Shown: positions 53,765 through 63,322 of the stretch, piece by piece
Position numbering within the stretch: position 1 is the first letter of the stretch
Layout: each line of letters opens with the position of its first letter
From: Bradyrhizobium australiense
GTDB taxonomy: Bacteria > Pseudomonadota > Alphaproteobacteria > Rhizobiales > Xanthobacteraceae
Direction: 5' to 3'
Length of the DNA stretch: 64,000 nt
Assembly: GCF_013114825.1 (NCBI RefSeq)
Contig: NZ_JAAVLX010000005.1
Span: 434,001 to 498,000 of the forward strand
Translations under genes and position numbers: made by a program
Notes under the pieces: generated by a model
Database searches by the model: none
Told to the model about the DNA's origin: nothing
The model's input: the letters and a program-made list of their open reading frames with translations, nothing else

Positions 53765-54556
53765 CGCCGTGCTGGAGGTCGCCGCCACACCTTTGGCCCG
53801 TACACTGAACTGCGCATCGATCGCAAAGCTAGCAAGCCTATCGCTGAAGGGATTTCAATCCTCTCTGGTGTGGCTGTCCTCACGTGCTTTCCTTGCGATG
53901 CGCTTCTCGATCAACGCTGCGGCGAAGATTACCGCAAGCCCGAACGTCACCATGCCGACGGCAAGCCAGCTTGGCCACGGAGGCGTTCGGAAGCGGCTGC
54001 ACCACAAAGGACAGCCCGTACAAAACCGATCCGACCACAAGCCCTGCAAAGGTGAAGGGGAGGGTGCGTCCGTCCCAGAAAGACGCGAGAATCCCGCGTT
54101 CGGCTGCGTCGACTCACAGGTGCCGAGCTCTTTCACAGCGTGCTCCGCGGCTGCGCCGTAAAGCGCCGCCGCCGGATTGTAGATCGACAGTGTGGCGAAG
54201 GTCTCCGCGTCGTTCACAAACTTCTGAGTCGAACTCCACAGCACGAGGTTGCCGATCGGACAGGTGAAGCGGCTTTGCGGAACCACGACACGGTTCTCGA
54301 CCAGTTTGCTCGGGCGGGCATCGTCGGCCGAGAGAAGCACCTCAAACGGCGCCCCTTGCGTGATCTGCCCGTAAAACTGTCCGCTCGCGCCAAAGCTCAA
54401 CGGGGCCTCGTCTGGTCTTCTGCTTAAACGACGCTGCATCTCCTTGCCCGGCATGGTGAAGTTCGCAGCGACCGCCACATCGATCTCTGCCGCTTCTGCA
54501 TTTCCGACCACAAGCAGCGCCAGAATTGAATTGATCAGGATCAATCGGGTAAGCGT
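53765..54556 (-). pseudogene. Collapsed second modABC copy
   Basis: The frame at 54556-54130 is the first two thirds of ModA: MTLTRLILINSILALLVVG signal, then VAVAANFTMPGKEMQRRLSR, SFGASGQFYGQITQGAPFEV and AALYGAAAEHAVKELG. It runs without a stop into ModB-derived sequence with frameshifts, ending VGMVTFGLAVIFAAALIEKR, the last ModB helix. At about 53880-53765 the first 37 residues of ModC follow, frameshifted, and stop. A large internal deletion fused modA to modB and removed nearly all of modC. It lies downstream of the better-preserved copy. Confidence 0.65.
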
Positions 54557-54751
54557 CATCGGGAATTCCTGGGACGGGGCCGCTGCGATGGGCTTGGCCA
54601 TCGCGGCTCTTTAGCTCCTCATCCCAGCAATCCGCGTGCCGTTCAGGAAAATGGTGCGCGGCCTTGGTTGACGACAGTAAAACGCGCATAGCTGCCAGCG
54701 TGCCCTGTCGAATAGCTGGGTCGGCTTGTCGTGCTTCCGATATCGGCGTCT

Positions 54752-55987
54752 TCACGCGTGGTACGACAAGAGTGGAGGCTTAAGATGATGCCGCTCGCCT
54801 CTCGTGCCGAGCTTCTCGTTGCACGCCGCGGCGCTTGCCTGTCCAGGTTCTGCTGTTGGCGTGGAAGCTGACATGGTTTGCGGTGGCGGTTCAGAGGCCG
54901 AGAGTAGCGAGATGTGCTTGAGCTGGGCGAATACGTCCATTCCATCCTTGAGCCCTAGCGAATCAAAGGAGAAACGCGTGATGCGCGCCATAATCTCCGC
55001 GCCCGAGCCCCCGGTGCCGAGCGCAAGAACCAGCGTGATCTCAGCCGTGCCGAGCGACAAACAGGCTCTGATGCGCGCCGGAAAGACGTTGAGGATGGAG
55101 CCCGCGCGCGGCGCTTCGCGCGCGACGCTGACGTCGCAGGCGGCGATGCGCAGCCGTTGGTGCACGCCGGGTGCAAGCGGCGGGGCCGGCACCAACAGGC
55201 GCGCACCGTTGAGGCGGAGAATAAGAAGCCCATAGCGCCCATCATAGCCGCTCACCACGGCATCAAGGCTGATGGCGGCTTCGTGGCTAGTCGCAAGCGG
55301 CAGCGTAGGATCGCTCTGCAAGACATGTAGCGGCCCAGCCGCGGTTACCATGCCGCGCTCCATCAAAACGAGATAATCGGCAAAGCGTTCGATCTCCGCC
55401 ATGTCGTGGCCGATGTAGATCATCGGCAGCGCGAGCTTCTCGGGCAGGCGTTCGACGAACGGCAGAATCTCACGTTTGGCGCGGCTGTGGAGCGCAGCAA
55501 GCGGCTCGTCCATCACAAGCAGTCTGGGCTGAGACAACAGCGCGCGACCCATGGCGACGCGCTGCCGCTCCCCGCCGGAGAGATGCGAGGGAGAGCGGTC
55601 GAGCAGCGGCGCTAGGTCGAGCAGTTCGACCACCTCATCAAACGCGATCGGCATCGGTTTGGGTTTGGGCGCACCATAAAGCAAGTTGCGCCTGACCGAC
55701 AAATGGGGAAAAAGGCTAGCGTCCTGAGACACATAGCCGATGGGACGCAGATGCGGTGGGCGGAAGGTAGTCTCGTCCTGCCATACCTCGCCATCGATGG
55801 CGCAGAAGCCGGCCGGCAAACGCTCGAGGCCGGCGATGCAGCGCGCCACCGCAGTCTTGCCGCAGCCTGGCGGGCCGAAAATCGCCGCCACGCCTTTGGC
55901 CGGTACGCTGAATTGCGTATCGAGTGGAAAGCTAGCGATACTGCCACTGAAGGCAATTTCAATCCGGCCCGGTGTGGCTGTCCTCAC
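54752..55987 (-). CDS. modC: Molybdate ABC transporter ATP-binding protein ModC
   Basis: A 411-residue ModC. Walker A is FGPPGCGKTAVARC (about residues 37-50), signature LSGGERQRVAMGRALL, Walker B RLLVMDEP and switch His in IYIGHDMAEIER. The C-terminal part from about residue 290 contains a Mop-type molybdate-binding region (GSILNVFPARIRACL). The D-loop reads LAALHSRAK where Asp is usual (LAALD). The last 50 residues look like an added tail. GTG start overlapping the modB stop (GTGA). Confidence 0.88.
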   Translation of the reverse strand: MRTATPGRIEIAFSGSIASFPLDTQFSVPAKGVAAIFGPPGCGKTAVARCIAGLERLPAGFCAIDGEVWQDETTFRPPHLRPIGYVSQDASLFPHLSVRRNLLYGAPKPKPMPIAFDEVVELLDLAPLLDRSPSHLSGGERQRVAMGRALLSQPRLLVMDEPLAALHSRAKREILPFVERLPEKLALPMIYIGHDMAEIERFADYLVLMERGMVTAAGPLHVLQSDPTLPLATSHEAAISLDAVVSGYDGRYGLLILRLNGARLLVPAPPLAPGVHQRLRIAACDVSVAREAPRAGSILNVFPARIRACLSLGTAEITLVLALGTGGSGAEIMARITRFSFDSLGLKDGMDVFAQLKHISLLSASEPPPQTMSASTPTAEPGQASAAACNEKLGTRGERHHLKPPLLSYHA

Positions 55988-56670
55988 GTGCTCCTCCTTC
56001 TGCTGTATTTGTCAATCAAGGTTAAGGTGAGGACTACCGCAACGGCGAACATCACCATGGCGCCGGCAAGCCAGCTTGCTTCGCGCCAGCGCGATTGTTG
56101 GACAAAGTCGAAGAGAAAGGCCGACAGCACCTTGGTGCGCCCAGGAATGTTGCCGCCGATCATCAGCACGACGCCGAACGTGCCGATCGTATGCGCAAAG
56201 CCAAGCACGGCGGCTGTCAGAAGACCCGGTCGCGCCAGAGGCAGGGCGACCGTGAAGAAGGCATATAAGGGCGAGGCGCGCAGAGTGGCCGCGATCTCCA
56301 GCGGGCGGTCACCTATGGTAGCGAAGGCATTGCGGATGGGCTGCACCACCAAAGGCAGCGCGGACAAAGCCGATCCGACCACGAGCCCCGCAAAGGTGAA
56401 GGCCAGCGTGCGCCCGCCCCAGAGAGCGGCGAGAAGGCCGACCGGGCCGTTCGGGCCGAGCAGGGCGAGCAGATAAAAACCGAGTACTGTTGGCGGCAGC
56501 ACCAGCGGCAGCGCGATGATCGTGGCCACCGCCTCAGTCCAAAGGCTCTTCGAGCGCGCTAGCCACCACGCGAGCGGCGTGCCAATGATCAGCAGGATCA
56601 CGGTCGTCACGCTCGCGAGCTCGATCGTGAGCCCGAGCGACTGCCAGACTTCTGGTGAAAAGCCATCCAT
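55984..56670 (-). CDS. modB: Molybdate ABC transporter permease ModB
   Basis: About 228 residues with five to six membrane helices. EVWQSLGLTIELASVTTVIL starts the permease domain. The coupling helix is RPLEIAATLRASPLYAFF followed by the EAA-type LPLARPGLLTAAVLGFAHTI and GTFGVVLMIGGNIPGRT, typical of ModB. The start at ATG 56670 is preferred over TTG 56679. Confidence 0.9.
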   Translation of the reverse strand: MDGFSPEVWQSLGLTIELASVTTVILLIIGTPLAWWLARSKSLWTEAVATIIALPLVLPPTVLGFYLLALLGPNGPVGLLAALWGGRTLAFTFAGLVVGSALSALPLVVQPIRNAFATIGDRPLEIAATLRASPLYAFFTVALPLARPGLLTAAVLGFAHTIGTFGVVLMIGGNIPGRTKVLSAFLFDFVQQSRWREASWLAGAMVMFAVAVVLTLTLIDKYSRRRST

Positions 56671-56680
56671 GCGCGTCAAT

Positions 56681-57403
56681 TCAAGTATTCGAACACATTG
56701 TCATGCTCGCGTAATAATTGCGTAGGCTACCGGAACCTTTAGGCGCGCGTCGCTCGGTTATCGGCGTTAGTCTGCAATCGCAACACGTTCTGCAAGATCG
56801 GGTCACAAACTCATGCGGCACGAGCCAGCGCGAAACACTCTTGCTGTCTGCGAGTTGCGGAAGCGGGGCGGCGCTGAGCTCGGCATTGACCGTCTTGACG
56901 AATTGGTAGGCCTGCGTGATGGTTGCGCCCTCGACCAGCTTCGGTTGCATGCCCTCATAGGCGTCGATGGCCTTCATCGCTTCCACCGCAGCGCCATAGA
57001 GCGCCGCGGCGGAGTTGCAGATCTGTAATTTTAGGATAGATGCCGTTCTGAACGTGTCGAAGCCGTTCACGAACTTCGCCGTCCTGCTCCAGAGCACCAG
57101 GTTGCCGCCAGCGTAGGTGAGCCGGCCTTCACGTACAGCAAAACCATCCTCGACCAATTTCTTCGGGTGGGAATCGTCGGCCGTGAGAATCATTTGTCAC
57201 GATCCGCGTTGCCTGATCTGGCTATAAAGCTGTCGGCTCGCGCCGAACACGGCCTTCTGTCCGGATTTCTGCTTGAAGGATGCGATGTCCCCGGCCGGCT
57301 CGGTGAACTCGGCGGCAACCGTGACATTGATGTTCGCCGACTGTTCACTTCCGAGCATAAGCGGCATCAGTGCCTTAATCGCGGTCGATCGAGCGCGGCT
57401 CAT
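56681..57403 (-). pseudogene. modA: Frameshifted molybdate-binding protein gene modA
   Basis: From ATG 57403: MSRARSTAIKALMPLMLGSE then NINVTVAAEFTEPAGDIASF and VFGASRQLYSQIRQ; a stop intervenes and the frame shifts near 57195 to MILTADDSHPKKLVEDGFAV, LTYAGGNLVLWS and AAALYGAAVEAMKAIDAYEG. Near 56790 a second shift puts DPILQNVLRLQTNADNRATR in another frame. The periplasmic binding protein is therefore not made from this copy, although modB and modC downstream are intact. Confidence 0.75.
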
Positions 57404-57835
57404 CGGGCAGTCCTGAGACGGGGCCGCTGCGAGCACTTTGGCAGCGGCGGGTTTGCGCCTGATCCCAGCAATCGGCGTGCCGCTCGCCGAATCTGGTGAG
57501 CGCCTCGCATGGCCGAGCGAAAATACGCGCAACTGCCTGCTTTTAAATGACGTTGCCGACCGTCGGACTTACGACATCGTCGTCTTGAACCGGACAAGGT
57601 GGCGCTCGTGTGATGTCGGTTGCCTCTCAACGCGCGGCGGCTAGAGTTTCGAGTTCGTATTGAGGAAGGAAAATCACAAGTTCGGAACGGCGGCCGCCGC
57701 GCTGGCGTCTCGATCCTGGTACAAGCTCGTTTATGTCCAGATGCTGATCGCAATCTTGATCAGTGTCCCCGTCCGCTGTTGTCGCCGTCTCGCATGGATG
57801 CCTCACGCACTTATCGCGACGCTCTCTCGGGCGCT
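57404..57835. other. Gap upstream of modA
   Basis: About 430 bases between the start of the modA relic and the IS3 remnant. No clear promoter, ModE-type palindrome or gene was recognised. Confidence 0.3.
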
Positions 57836-58050
57836 TCGATGAGCCGCAAGGCCGATTGCTACGATAATGCCCCGATGGAGAGCTTCTTCCATACCCTGAA
57901 GACCGAGCTCGTTCATCATCCGCAACTACAACACTCGCGCCGAGGCCAGCGCGATATCTTCACCTTCATCGAGGGCTTCTACAACCGAACCCGGCTCCAT
58001 TCCGCCATCGGATATATCGCCCCGATCGAGATGGAGGCCGTTGTCGCAAA
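57836..58050 (+). mobile_element. IS3-family transposase C-terminal fragment
   Basis: MSRKADCYDNAPMESFFHTL with KTELVHH, then FIEGFYNRTRLHSAIGYIAP, is the end of an IS3 orfB (the DDE glutamate region, D-N-A-x-(M/A)-E). The middle QLQHSRRGQ replaces the usual tract through two compensating frame changes. The upstream transposase is absent. Confidence 0.75.
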
Positions 58051-58477
58051 ACTGGCTGGTGGCGAGTTCATCACCAGAACGTCAAGCGTCACTCCGTCCA
58101 CAATCGGCACGCTTCAACAAATCAACCGAACGGGCAAGGCACCAAACGCGGACAATTCAGGAGTGGTTCGCGTGTTGTCACAAGGCTTCAACGGGCTGGC
58201 GCAAGGCTTCAACGACAAGCTGGATTCTCTCATTGATCGCGTGAAGCGACTGGAGGGCACCACACGGCAAGTAAGCAATCAACGGCGGATGCCCGGATCT
58301 GACAAGAGGCCGCTTAATGGCGATGGGGCTCCGAAGTCAGGCGTTAGACTCGGAGCCTTCCGTCGCGGACGTTGACAACCTCGTCGTGTTCCTGTTATGT
58401 TCTTGTTCTGATCAATGGTTGCGACAGCGAATGTCTGCTACTTCCCTTCTGCAGTTCAGCATTGGGGCGGGGTGCTT
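58051..58477. other. Read-through tail after the IS3 remnant
   Basis: The IS3 frame stays open to 58375 with a helical segment (GFNGLAQGFNDKLDSLIDRV) of unknown origin, then about 100 bases lead to the next gene. No promoter is evident. Confidence 0.3.
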
Positions 58478-59578
58478 ATGGGTTTGCTTGATCAGGAGGT
58501 TCTGGATGGCATCACCATCCAGCGAATGATTTTTCACGTCGTCGGGCCAGCGAATGAAGATTTCCAGTTGATGGACGAAATTGATGCTTCGGGCTTCGAG
58601 CAGTTTTTTCTCGATCGCATCCGAGAAACTAACGTCGGCAACAGATTCTCTTTCATAGGTGCCGAGGCTGGCGTATGCCCTTCGTTGCGCAGCGTTTGGA
58701 AGGATGGCGCTAAGTTCGTTCAACGATCTAAGGAGCTCACGGAGCTATTTCAAAACGGTCACAAAGGCGCTCCGATGTCTTCTAGAGGAGCGTTCATAGT
58801 CGCGCAGCTTGGAGGCCTTTCAGTAGCTGCGTTTGCTCTAATAAAGTTCGACGACCAGAAGGTGTTGCGCTATCAGCAAGTCACGAACAAAGATGGACTG
58901 GTTCGCGCGAAGGTGACCGAAGTTGATAACACTTTCATCGAAGATCGAAAGGCAATGCAGAAATCTGCTCTGATCATCTTAAATTCCGACGGCGGTGACT
59001 TGGCCGTTTATGACAGGGCGAACAAACGAAACATCACCGAATACTTCAAAACCTTTTTGGGCGTGAAGCGGCTTTGGACACCAAGCGATGCGACGGAAAG
59101 GTTGATGAAAGCCTTCTCAGCGAGCGCCCTAGCCCACAAGCAATCCATGCCGGATGATGTGAAGCGAAACTGGCGCAGAAATCTTCACATAGCGACCCAG
59201 AGTCGCGAAAGTATCGAACCGGGTGAAGACCTGAACGTGTTCGGAGCGCAAGTTTTCGGCCCGTTCTGGGCAGACGAAGGTTTTCGGAAAGAGGTCGATC
59301 GCGCCCTGCATCGCAACCGAATCTCTGGAGAGGTAATCGAGATTGAAAGGTCCCTTATTAAGCCGCCGCAGGTCAGACGTCTTCGAACACGTGAAAATAT
59401 CCTGATCGTATATCCCCAGCAGCTTGATGATGCGGGGTCTGCCGTTGTGAACGTCGAAAAAGGAACAGACGGCAGCGCCACGATTACGATCAAGACGCAA
59501 GGTATCATAGATGACGAACTCTCGGACGAAGGTATTGATGAACGGGCTGCGTCAGCACGCGGCCGGGCCGCTAAATGA
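58478..59578 (+). CDS. Nucleoid-associated protein (NdpA/YejK, NA37 family)
   Basis: About 366 residues. The N-terminus MGLLDQEVLDGITIQRMIFH with VVGP is characteristic of NA37-family proteins, as are FFLDRIRETNVGNRFSF and the later nucleic-acid-binding half with HRNRISGEVIEIERS. Start 58478 is chosen over 58415 for this match. It overlaps the next gene by about 60 bases. YejK homologues outside the core genome often sit in islands with other defence-like genes; its function here is unknown. Confidence 0.75.
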   Translation: MGLLDQEVLDGITIQRMIFHVVGPANEDFQLMDEIDASGFEQFFLDRIRETNVGNRFSFIGAEAGVCPSLRSVWKDGAKFVQRSKELTELFQNGHKGAPMSSRGAFIVAQLGGLSVAAFALIKFDDQKVLRYQQVTNKDGLVRAKVTEVDNTFIEDRKAMQKSALIILNSDGGDLAVYDRANKRNITEYFKTFLGVKRLWTPSDATERLMKAFSASALAHKQSMPDDVKRNWRRNLHIATQSRESIEPGEDLNVFGAQVFGPFWADEGFRKEVDRALHRNRISGEVIEIERSLIKPPQVRRLRTRENILIVYPQQLDDAGSAVVNVEKGTDGSATITIKTQGIIDDELSDEGIDERAASARGRAAK

Positions 59579-60887
59579 AACCTGCGATATTTATCAGCAG
59601 ATCATAAGCATAAGTGGTCTGCCGTTTTGGCAGTTACTGCAATCCATACGCGTCAACGCGGCGTCGCTGGGTGTAACGATCAGTCTGACAGACAGCGACC
59701 CGTCAGACGAACATGAATTGCTTGAGGACAAGATCGAAGACTTTGCTAACAGGACCTTTTCTATACGGATAGTGAAGGTACCTACCGCTGGCGTGTTGAA
59801 GTTCTTCACTGTAGATGGTTTTGAACATGCACTTATTTCGGAGCCGGAAAGATTTGAGCAAGTTAACTGCGTCCTGTTGGCCGAAGCTGAATTTGAGTGC
59901 GCTAGCGCTAACCTCATTGTGAAGCCGTGGCCGGATGAATACGTTGCCCAACCAAGGACGGTTGATGACCCAATTTCGCCGCGCCGGTTGGTGAACGACA
60001 TCTCCGGTAAGGGTCTGACACCAATTTCCGTGGGCACTTGGATCACCGAAGAAAGTGGCTCTCCTTGGCTAAAAGAAAAGCTTCTCAACGCGGCTAGCCA
60101 TCGCTTAGCGCTTTGCATTCCAGATGCGGTCTCTATCGATGTTGACGGCAACGTAGTTGCTCATTTGCGCAGCGGCAGAAAAGTAGCCGCTCGCGTTGAT
60201 CCGGCCTCGCGGTGGAGCGATCAAGGCCTCATGTCTCTCCTCTCAGAAGTTTGTAGATGGATTTATCTGGATGGTCGCGATGCGGAGACCCGCCATAGCC
60301 TTCTTTCTGCCGAGCTAGTTCGGCTTTGGCCCACCGGTGCAGGCTGGCAGGAGGGGCTTTGGCATAGCTTAGCCGGAGGACTTGAGGCTGCGCGAACGGC
60401 TTACCGACTTCATGTGCAGTCGAAAGGCGTGGACGCGCTCAAATTGATGTCAGATCTACGTAAAGGCCTATCCGATGACGTGCGCGCTCTTTCGAACAAT
60501 ACTTCCTCCTTATCAGCTAGCCTTTGGCGCGACGCGGCAGTCGCATTTGGCGTGGTGGTTGTTAGGCTTGCAAACGCAACTGTCGGAAATTGGCTTCTGT
60601 GGATGGCCGCGGCATATCTAGCTGCGAGTTGCTTTTTTACCTGCGTCGCTGCGTCGAGCGCGGTAAGGGGCATCGAAGAGAATGAGAAGAGTTTTCGTTC
60701 CCGTCTATACGGACCATTGTTGCTCGACGAGGAATACGAAGAACTTGCCGCGAAGCATTATCGCACTGCTCTTAGTAGCTTTCGTTGGTATCGATTCTTT
60801 ATAGTAGTAGCCTACCTAATCGCCGTAGGTGCGCTAATCTGGATAGCCTATGCCGGGACACGCTCTGTTGAGAGTTTCTCCATCTAG
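59511..60887 (+). CDS. Unknown protein with C-terminal membrane helices
   Basis: About 458 residues from ATG 59511 (449 from 59538). The first 330 residues are soluble without recognised domain. Two or three membrane helices follow (VVVRLANATVGNWLLWMAAA, and FRWYRFFIVVAYLIAVGALI near the end), with a soluble loop containing RSRLYGPLLLDEEYEELAAK. The long overlap with the NdpA-like gene suggests coupled synthesis and joint function. Confidence 0.6.
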   Translation: MTNSRTKVLMNGLRQHAAGPLNETCDIYQQIISISGLPFWQLLQSIRVNAASLGVTISLTDSDPSDEHELLEDKIEDFANRTFSIRIVKVPTAGVLKFFTVDGFEHALISEPERFEQVNCVLLAEAEFECASANLIVKPWPDEYVAQPRTVDDPISPRRLVNDISGKGLTPISVGTWITEESGSPWLKEKLLNAASHRLALCIPDAVSIDVDGNVVAHLRSGRKVAARVDPASRWSDQGLMSLLSEVCRWIYLDGRDAETRHSLLSAELVRLWPTGAGWQEGLWHSLAGGLEAARTAYRLHVQSKGVDALKLMSDLRKGLSDDVRALSNNTSSLSASLWRDAAVAFGVVVVRLANATVGNWLLWMAAAYLAASCFFTCVAASSAVRGIEENEKSFRSRLYGPLLLDEEYEELAAKHYRTALSSFRWYRFFIVVAYLIAVGALIWIAYAGTRSVESFSI

Positions 60888-60933
60888 TCGCTCGATAAGG
60901 GAGAGGTGCGAGCTAAATTCGAGCGCAGACTCA

Positions 60934-61539
60934 CTAAAGATTGCCCTTCTCTCGCGATCGTTTGGATGCCTCGAAATCGCGACGAAAGGTCTTGTTCTCG
61001 TAAATGACGCGCCAGCTCGCCGTAGAGTTATCTGTGGCGGTAATCCCTAATTGTATGGCTAAGGTTGGCGTTTCAAAATTCGTAAACCATCTTGACTGGC
61101 CACCTCGTATACCTGCCACAAAGTAGGCCGATTGCGCGTATATCGAATCGCCGAGCCTGTGAACTTGGTTCGCTTTCCCGTATTTTTCAGAAAGCAAGCT
61201 CACTAGCTCGCTATAACGAGCAACCACTGCGTTGCCTGTGGGGTCGTCAGAAAATGGTCGGCTAGTTATTAAAACACGCCAGAGCTTGTCGTTGAAGCCG
61301 AATGATAGCAAGGCAGCACTTTGGTCAGCTAATGCCTTCTCCATTTTTGTCGCGATATAGCTCTTGCCGAAATCCGTGCCCTCGAACTCGTTAAGTTCAA
61401 TTCCTTTAGCTCGCACCTCCGAAAACGCGCTTCCCCAAGTAAGGCCAATTGGTCCGTCGGTTGTCTGTACTTGAGCAAACGCGGAGATAGACGACCACAT
61501 CGAAATGCAGGCGACTAAAAATAATCTGGTCAAATTCAT
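60934..61539 (-). CDS. Exported protein of unknown function
   Basis: A 201-residue protein with a signal peptide (MNLTRLFLVACISMWSSISA ending Phe-Ala-Gln). The mature part begins TTDGPIGLTWGSAFSEVRAK, a pattern seen in small periplasmic proteins of unknown role. Convergent with the preceding membrane-protein gene and overlapping its own upstream partner by 4 bases. Confidence 0.6.
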   Translation of the reverse strand: MNLTRLFLVACISMWSSISAFAQVQTTDGPIGLTWGSAFSEVRAKGIELNEFEGTDFGKSYIATKMEKALADQSAALLSFGFNDKLWRVLITSRPFSDDPTGNAVVARYSELVSLLSEKYGKANQVHRLGDSIYAQSAYFVAGIRGGQSRWFTNFETPTLAIQLGITATDNSTASWRVIYENKTFRRDFEASKRSREKGNL

Positions 61540-62120
61540 AGCGCTTCGCGATCCTTGACGATCTTTCCTGGTGGTTGTGTAGGTGTCTTCACATTGTCCG
61601 AAAGATTCGGAAGCGGGATGGGAATCCCATGCTTTGCAGAGTAAAATTTCAGCCGAAGTTGGGACACGCTGATTTCATCTGTTTCGGCCTTCATAAGAGC
61701 CACGGCCTGAAGAAGCCCTCCAGAATACCGTGCCGCTTCTTGTTTTGATGCATTAGCTTTCCTTTCTGCTTGTGAAAGGTCGTCAACAATCAGCTTTAGT
61801 TCTTGGTCGGAGGCTTCGTGAACAGGCTGACTGTCCAATCGATAATTCAAAGAAACTCGTCGAATGAAGGCTGTTCGCTTCTGATCAAGCATTGCCAGTG
61901 TGTTTCTTGTGATCGCCAGTCGGACTTCAATCAATGACTTGATCAGCCCCGATTCATATTTCGCGCTTTCCGTCTGGATTGCCGAAATCTCGGCGGAAAG
62001 GATAGCCCTATCTCGATCTATCTCCACCGTTGAAATCTGCGGGTCCTGAAGAATGACGGCGAGCAAGACACTCAGTATGACGATGACGACGATCGAAATT
62101 GTCAGCAGAAGTTTCTGCAT
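61536..62120 (-). CDS. Membrane-anchored coiled-coil protein
   Basis: From ATG 62120 the product is about 194 residues: one N-terminal membrane helix (LLLTISIVVIVILSVLLAVI), then a long charged helical region (RDRAILSAEISAIQTESAKY, LSQAERKANASKQEAARYSG) likely to form a coiled coil, then a Pro-rich tail. Overlaps the exported-protein gene downstream (ATGA), so the two are one operon. Function unknown. Confidence 0.6.
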   Translation of the reverse strand: MQKLLLTISIVVIVILSVLLAVILQDPQISTVEIDRDRAILSAEISAIQTESAKYESGLIKSLIEVRLAITRNTLAMLDQKRTAFIRRVSLNYRLDSQPVHEASDQELKLIVDDLSQAERKANASKQEAARYSGGLLQAVALMKAETDEISVSQLRLKFYSAKHGIPIPLPNLSDNVKTPTQPPGKIVKDREAL

Positions 62121-62389
62121 TCCCGGCCTCCCGAAGTGGATAATTACGCAACTTATGGGAGTGTACAAGCAAAAAGCAACGAAGTTGCAATACCAAGCGC
62201 TATTTGACCTTTCGGGTGACTGCCCATGGATTGGTTGCCGCGTTGGTTTGGCGGCGCGCGCCTAAATTATTTCAGCTAAAATCTGTCCGTTGTGTACCTA
62301 ATAGCGATACACCTTGCATGTTGACGGCTACAATCGCAAAAGTGCGGTCATGCCAGCGAGTAACTTCACTCGTATTTCGGAGATCTGCG

Positions 62390-62847
62390 GTGATAATTCG
62401 CAAAGAAGGTCCGCTTCCGCACCGGCCACGCGGCCGACGTTGTAAGCTTGCTGCCGAGTACGTCGGCGTCTCACTATTGCTCTGGGATAGGATGGTAGAG
62501 GACGGCAGCATGCCCAAGCCAAAACGCACCCACGGCCGAACTATCGGGACAAGATCTCGGTAGATCGGGCTTTTGACTTACTAGATGGTGGAAGCGCCAC
62601 AACGAAAGCGGAGAGGAGATTTATGAGGTTGAGGCTGGCCCTCCTAATAATGAATGGCCAATCCTGACGCGGCGACTGCCTCTACTTCACGAGCGCGCAC
62701 TGATCAATATGTACGAAGATCGCACGAGCCAATTCTTTTGCGCTGATGGATGCGGCCCCAAGACATATGCTCCGTTGGCAAATCTTGAGCTTACTGAGGT
62801 GGTCGGCGAAGTCAGACCGGGCAAGATGCCGTCCTGAGCTTGGCATT
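62390..62847 (+). pseudogene. Excisionase/AlpA-like DNA-binding gene, frameshifted
   Basis: Reads KLAAEYVGVSLLLWDRMVED with GSMPKPKR, the helix-turn-helix of small AlpA/excisionase-type proteins that precede tyrosine integrases in rhizobial islands. After HGRTI the frame shifts near 62550 and DKISVDRAFDLLDGGSATTK continues in the next frame. A further frame, EVEAGPPNNEWPILTRRLPL, runs to a stop at about 62836. No integrase follows. Confidence 0.5.
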
Positions 62848-62914
62848 GAAAAGGGCAAATACCTCAAGGAGTGCGGCTAACGACGTTGCGCTATCAATCC
62901 GTCACCGGTCGAAA

Positions 62915-63322
62915 TCATATCGATGATTGCGCTACCGTGAAGCTGGGTTTTGGGATGGCGAGTTCGGATGGCAGTGTCCTCTCAAGATCGAGAAATTCCC
63001 TTTCGCCGCTCCCGAGCTTGTCGCCCAACTCTCCCTTGAACGTTGCTCGCCAAAGTATCGGGCCGTCCGGAAGCGACGGAAATTCCGCGTCTAATTCCGG
63101 GTCAGACAGGCAGATCCACGTCCGCAGCATTTGGGAGCGTTGGTAGGCCCACTGGCCAGCCGTAGTGTCAGTCGTCTCAAGTTGTATCCACCAGCCACGG
63201 CGAGCGCTCTCGTAAACCGCTTTGGGCCAGCGGCTGTCAGTATCTTTCGCAACATAGAATGGCCGCCCGCGATCCTCTTCGAAGATGGATTGACCGTCGC
63301 GACGAACGACAAAAACGGCCAT
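62915..63322 (-). CDS. Hypothetical protein
   Basis: A 135-residue soluble protein. AGQWAYQRSQMLRTWICLSD then PELDAEFPSLPDGPILWRAT and FKGELGDKLGSGEREFLDLE look like an orderly, conserved-type sequence. I do not recognise a domain; Trp-rich N-terminal part and no membrane segment. Stands alone between a broken excisionase-like gene and non-coding DNA. Confidence 0.5.
   Translation of the reverse strand: MAVFVVRRDGQSIFEEDRGRPFYVAKDTDSRWPKAVYESARRGWWIQLETTDTTAGQWAYQRSQMLRTWICLSDPELDAEFPSLPDGPILWRATFKGELGDKLGSGEREFLDLERTLPSELAIPKPSFTVAQSSI

Noticed and set aside
53855..54601. The 248-codon open frame read as one intact protein
   Set aside because: Its first half is ModA and its end is the last ModB helix; it is a deletion fusion, not a genuine gene.
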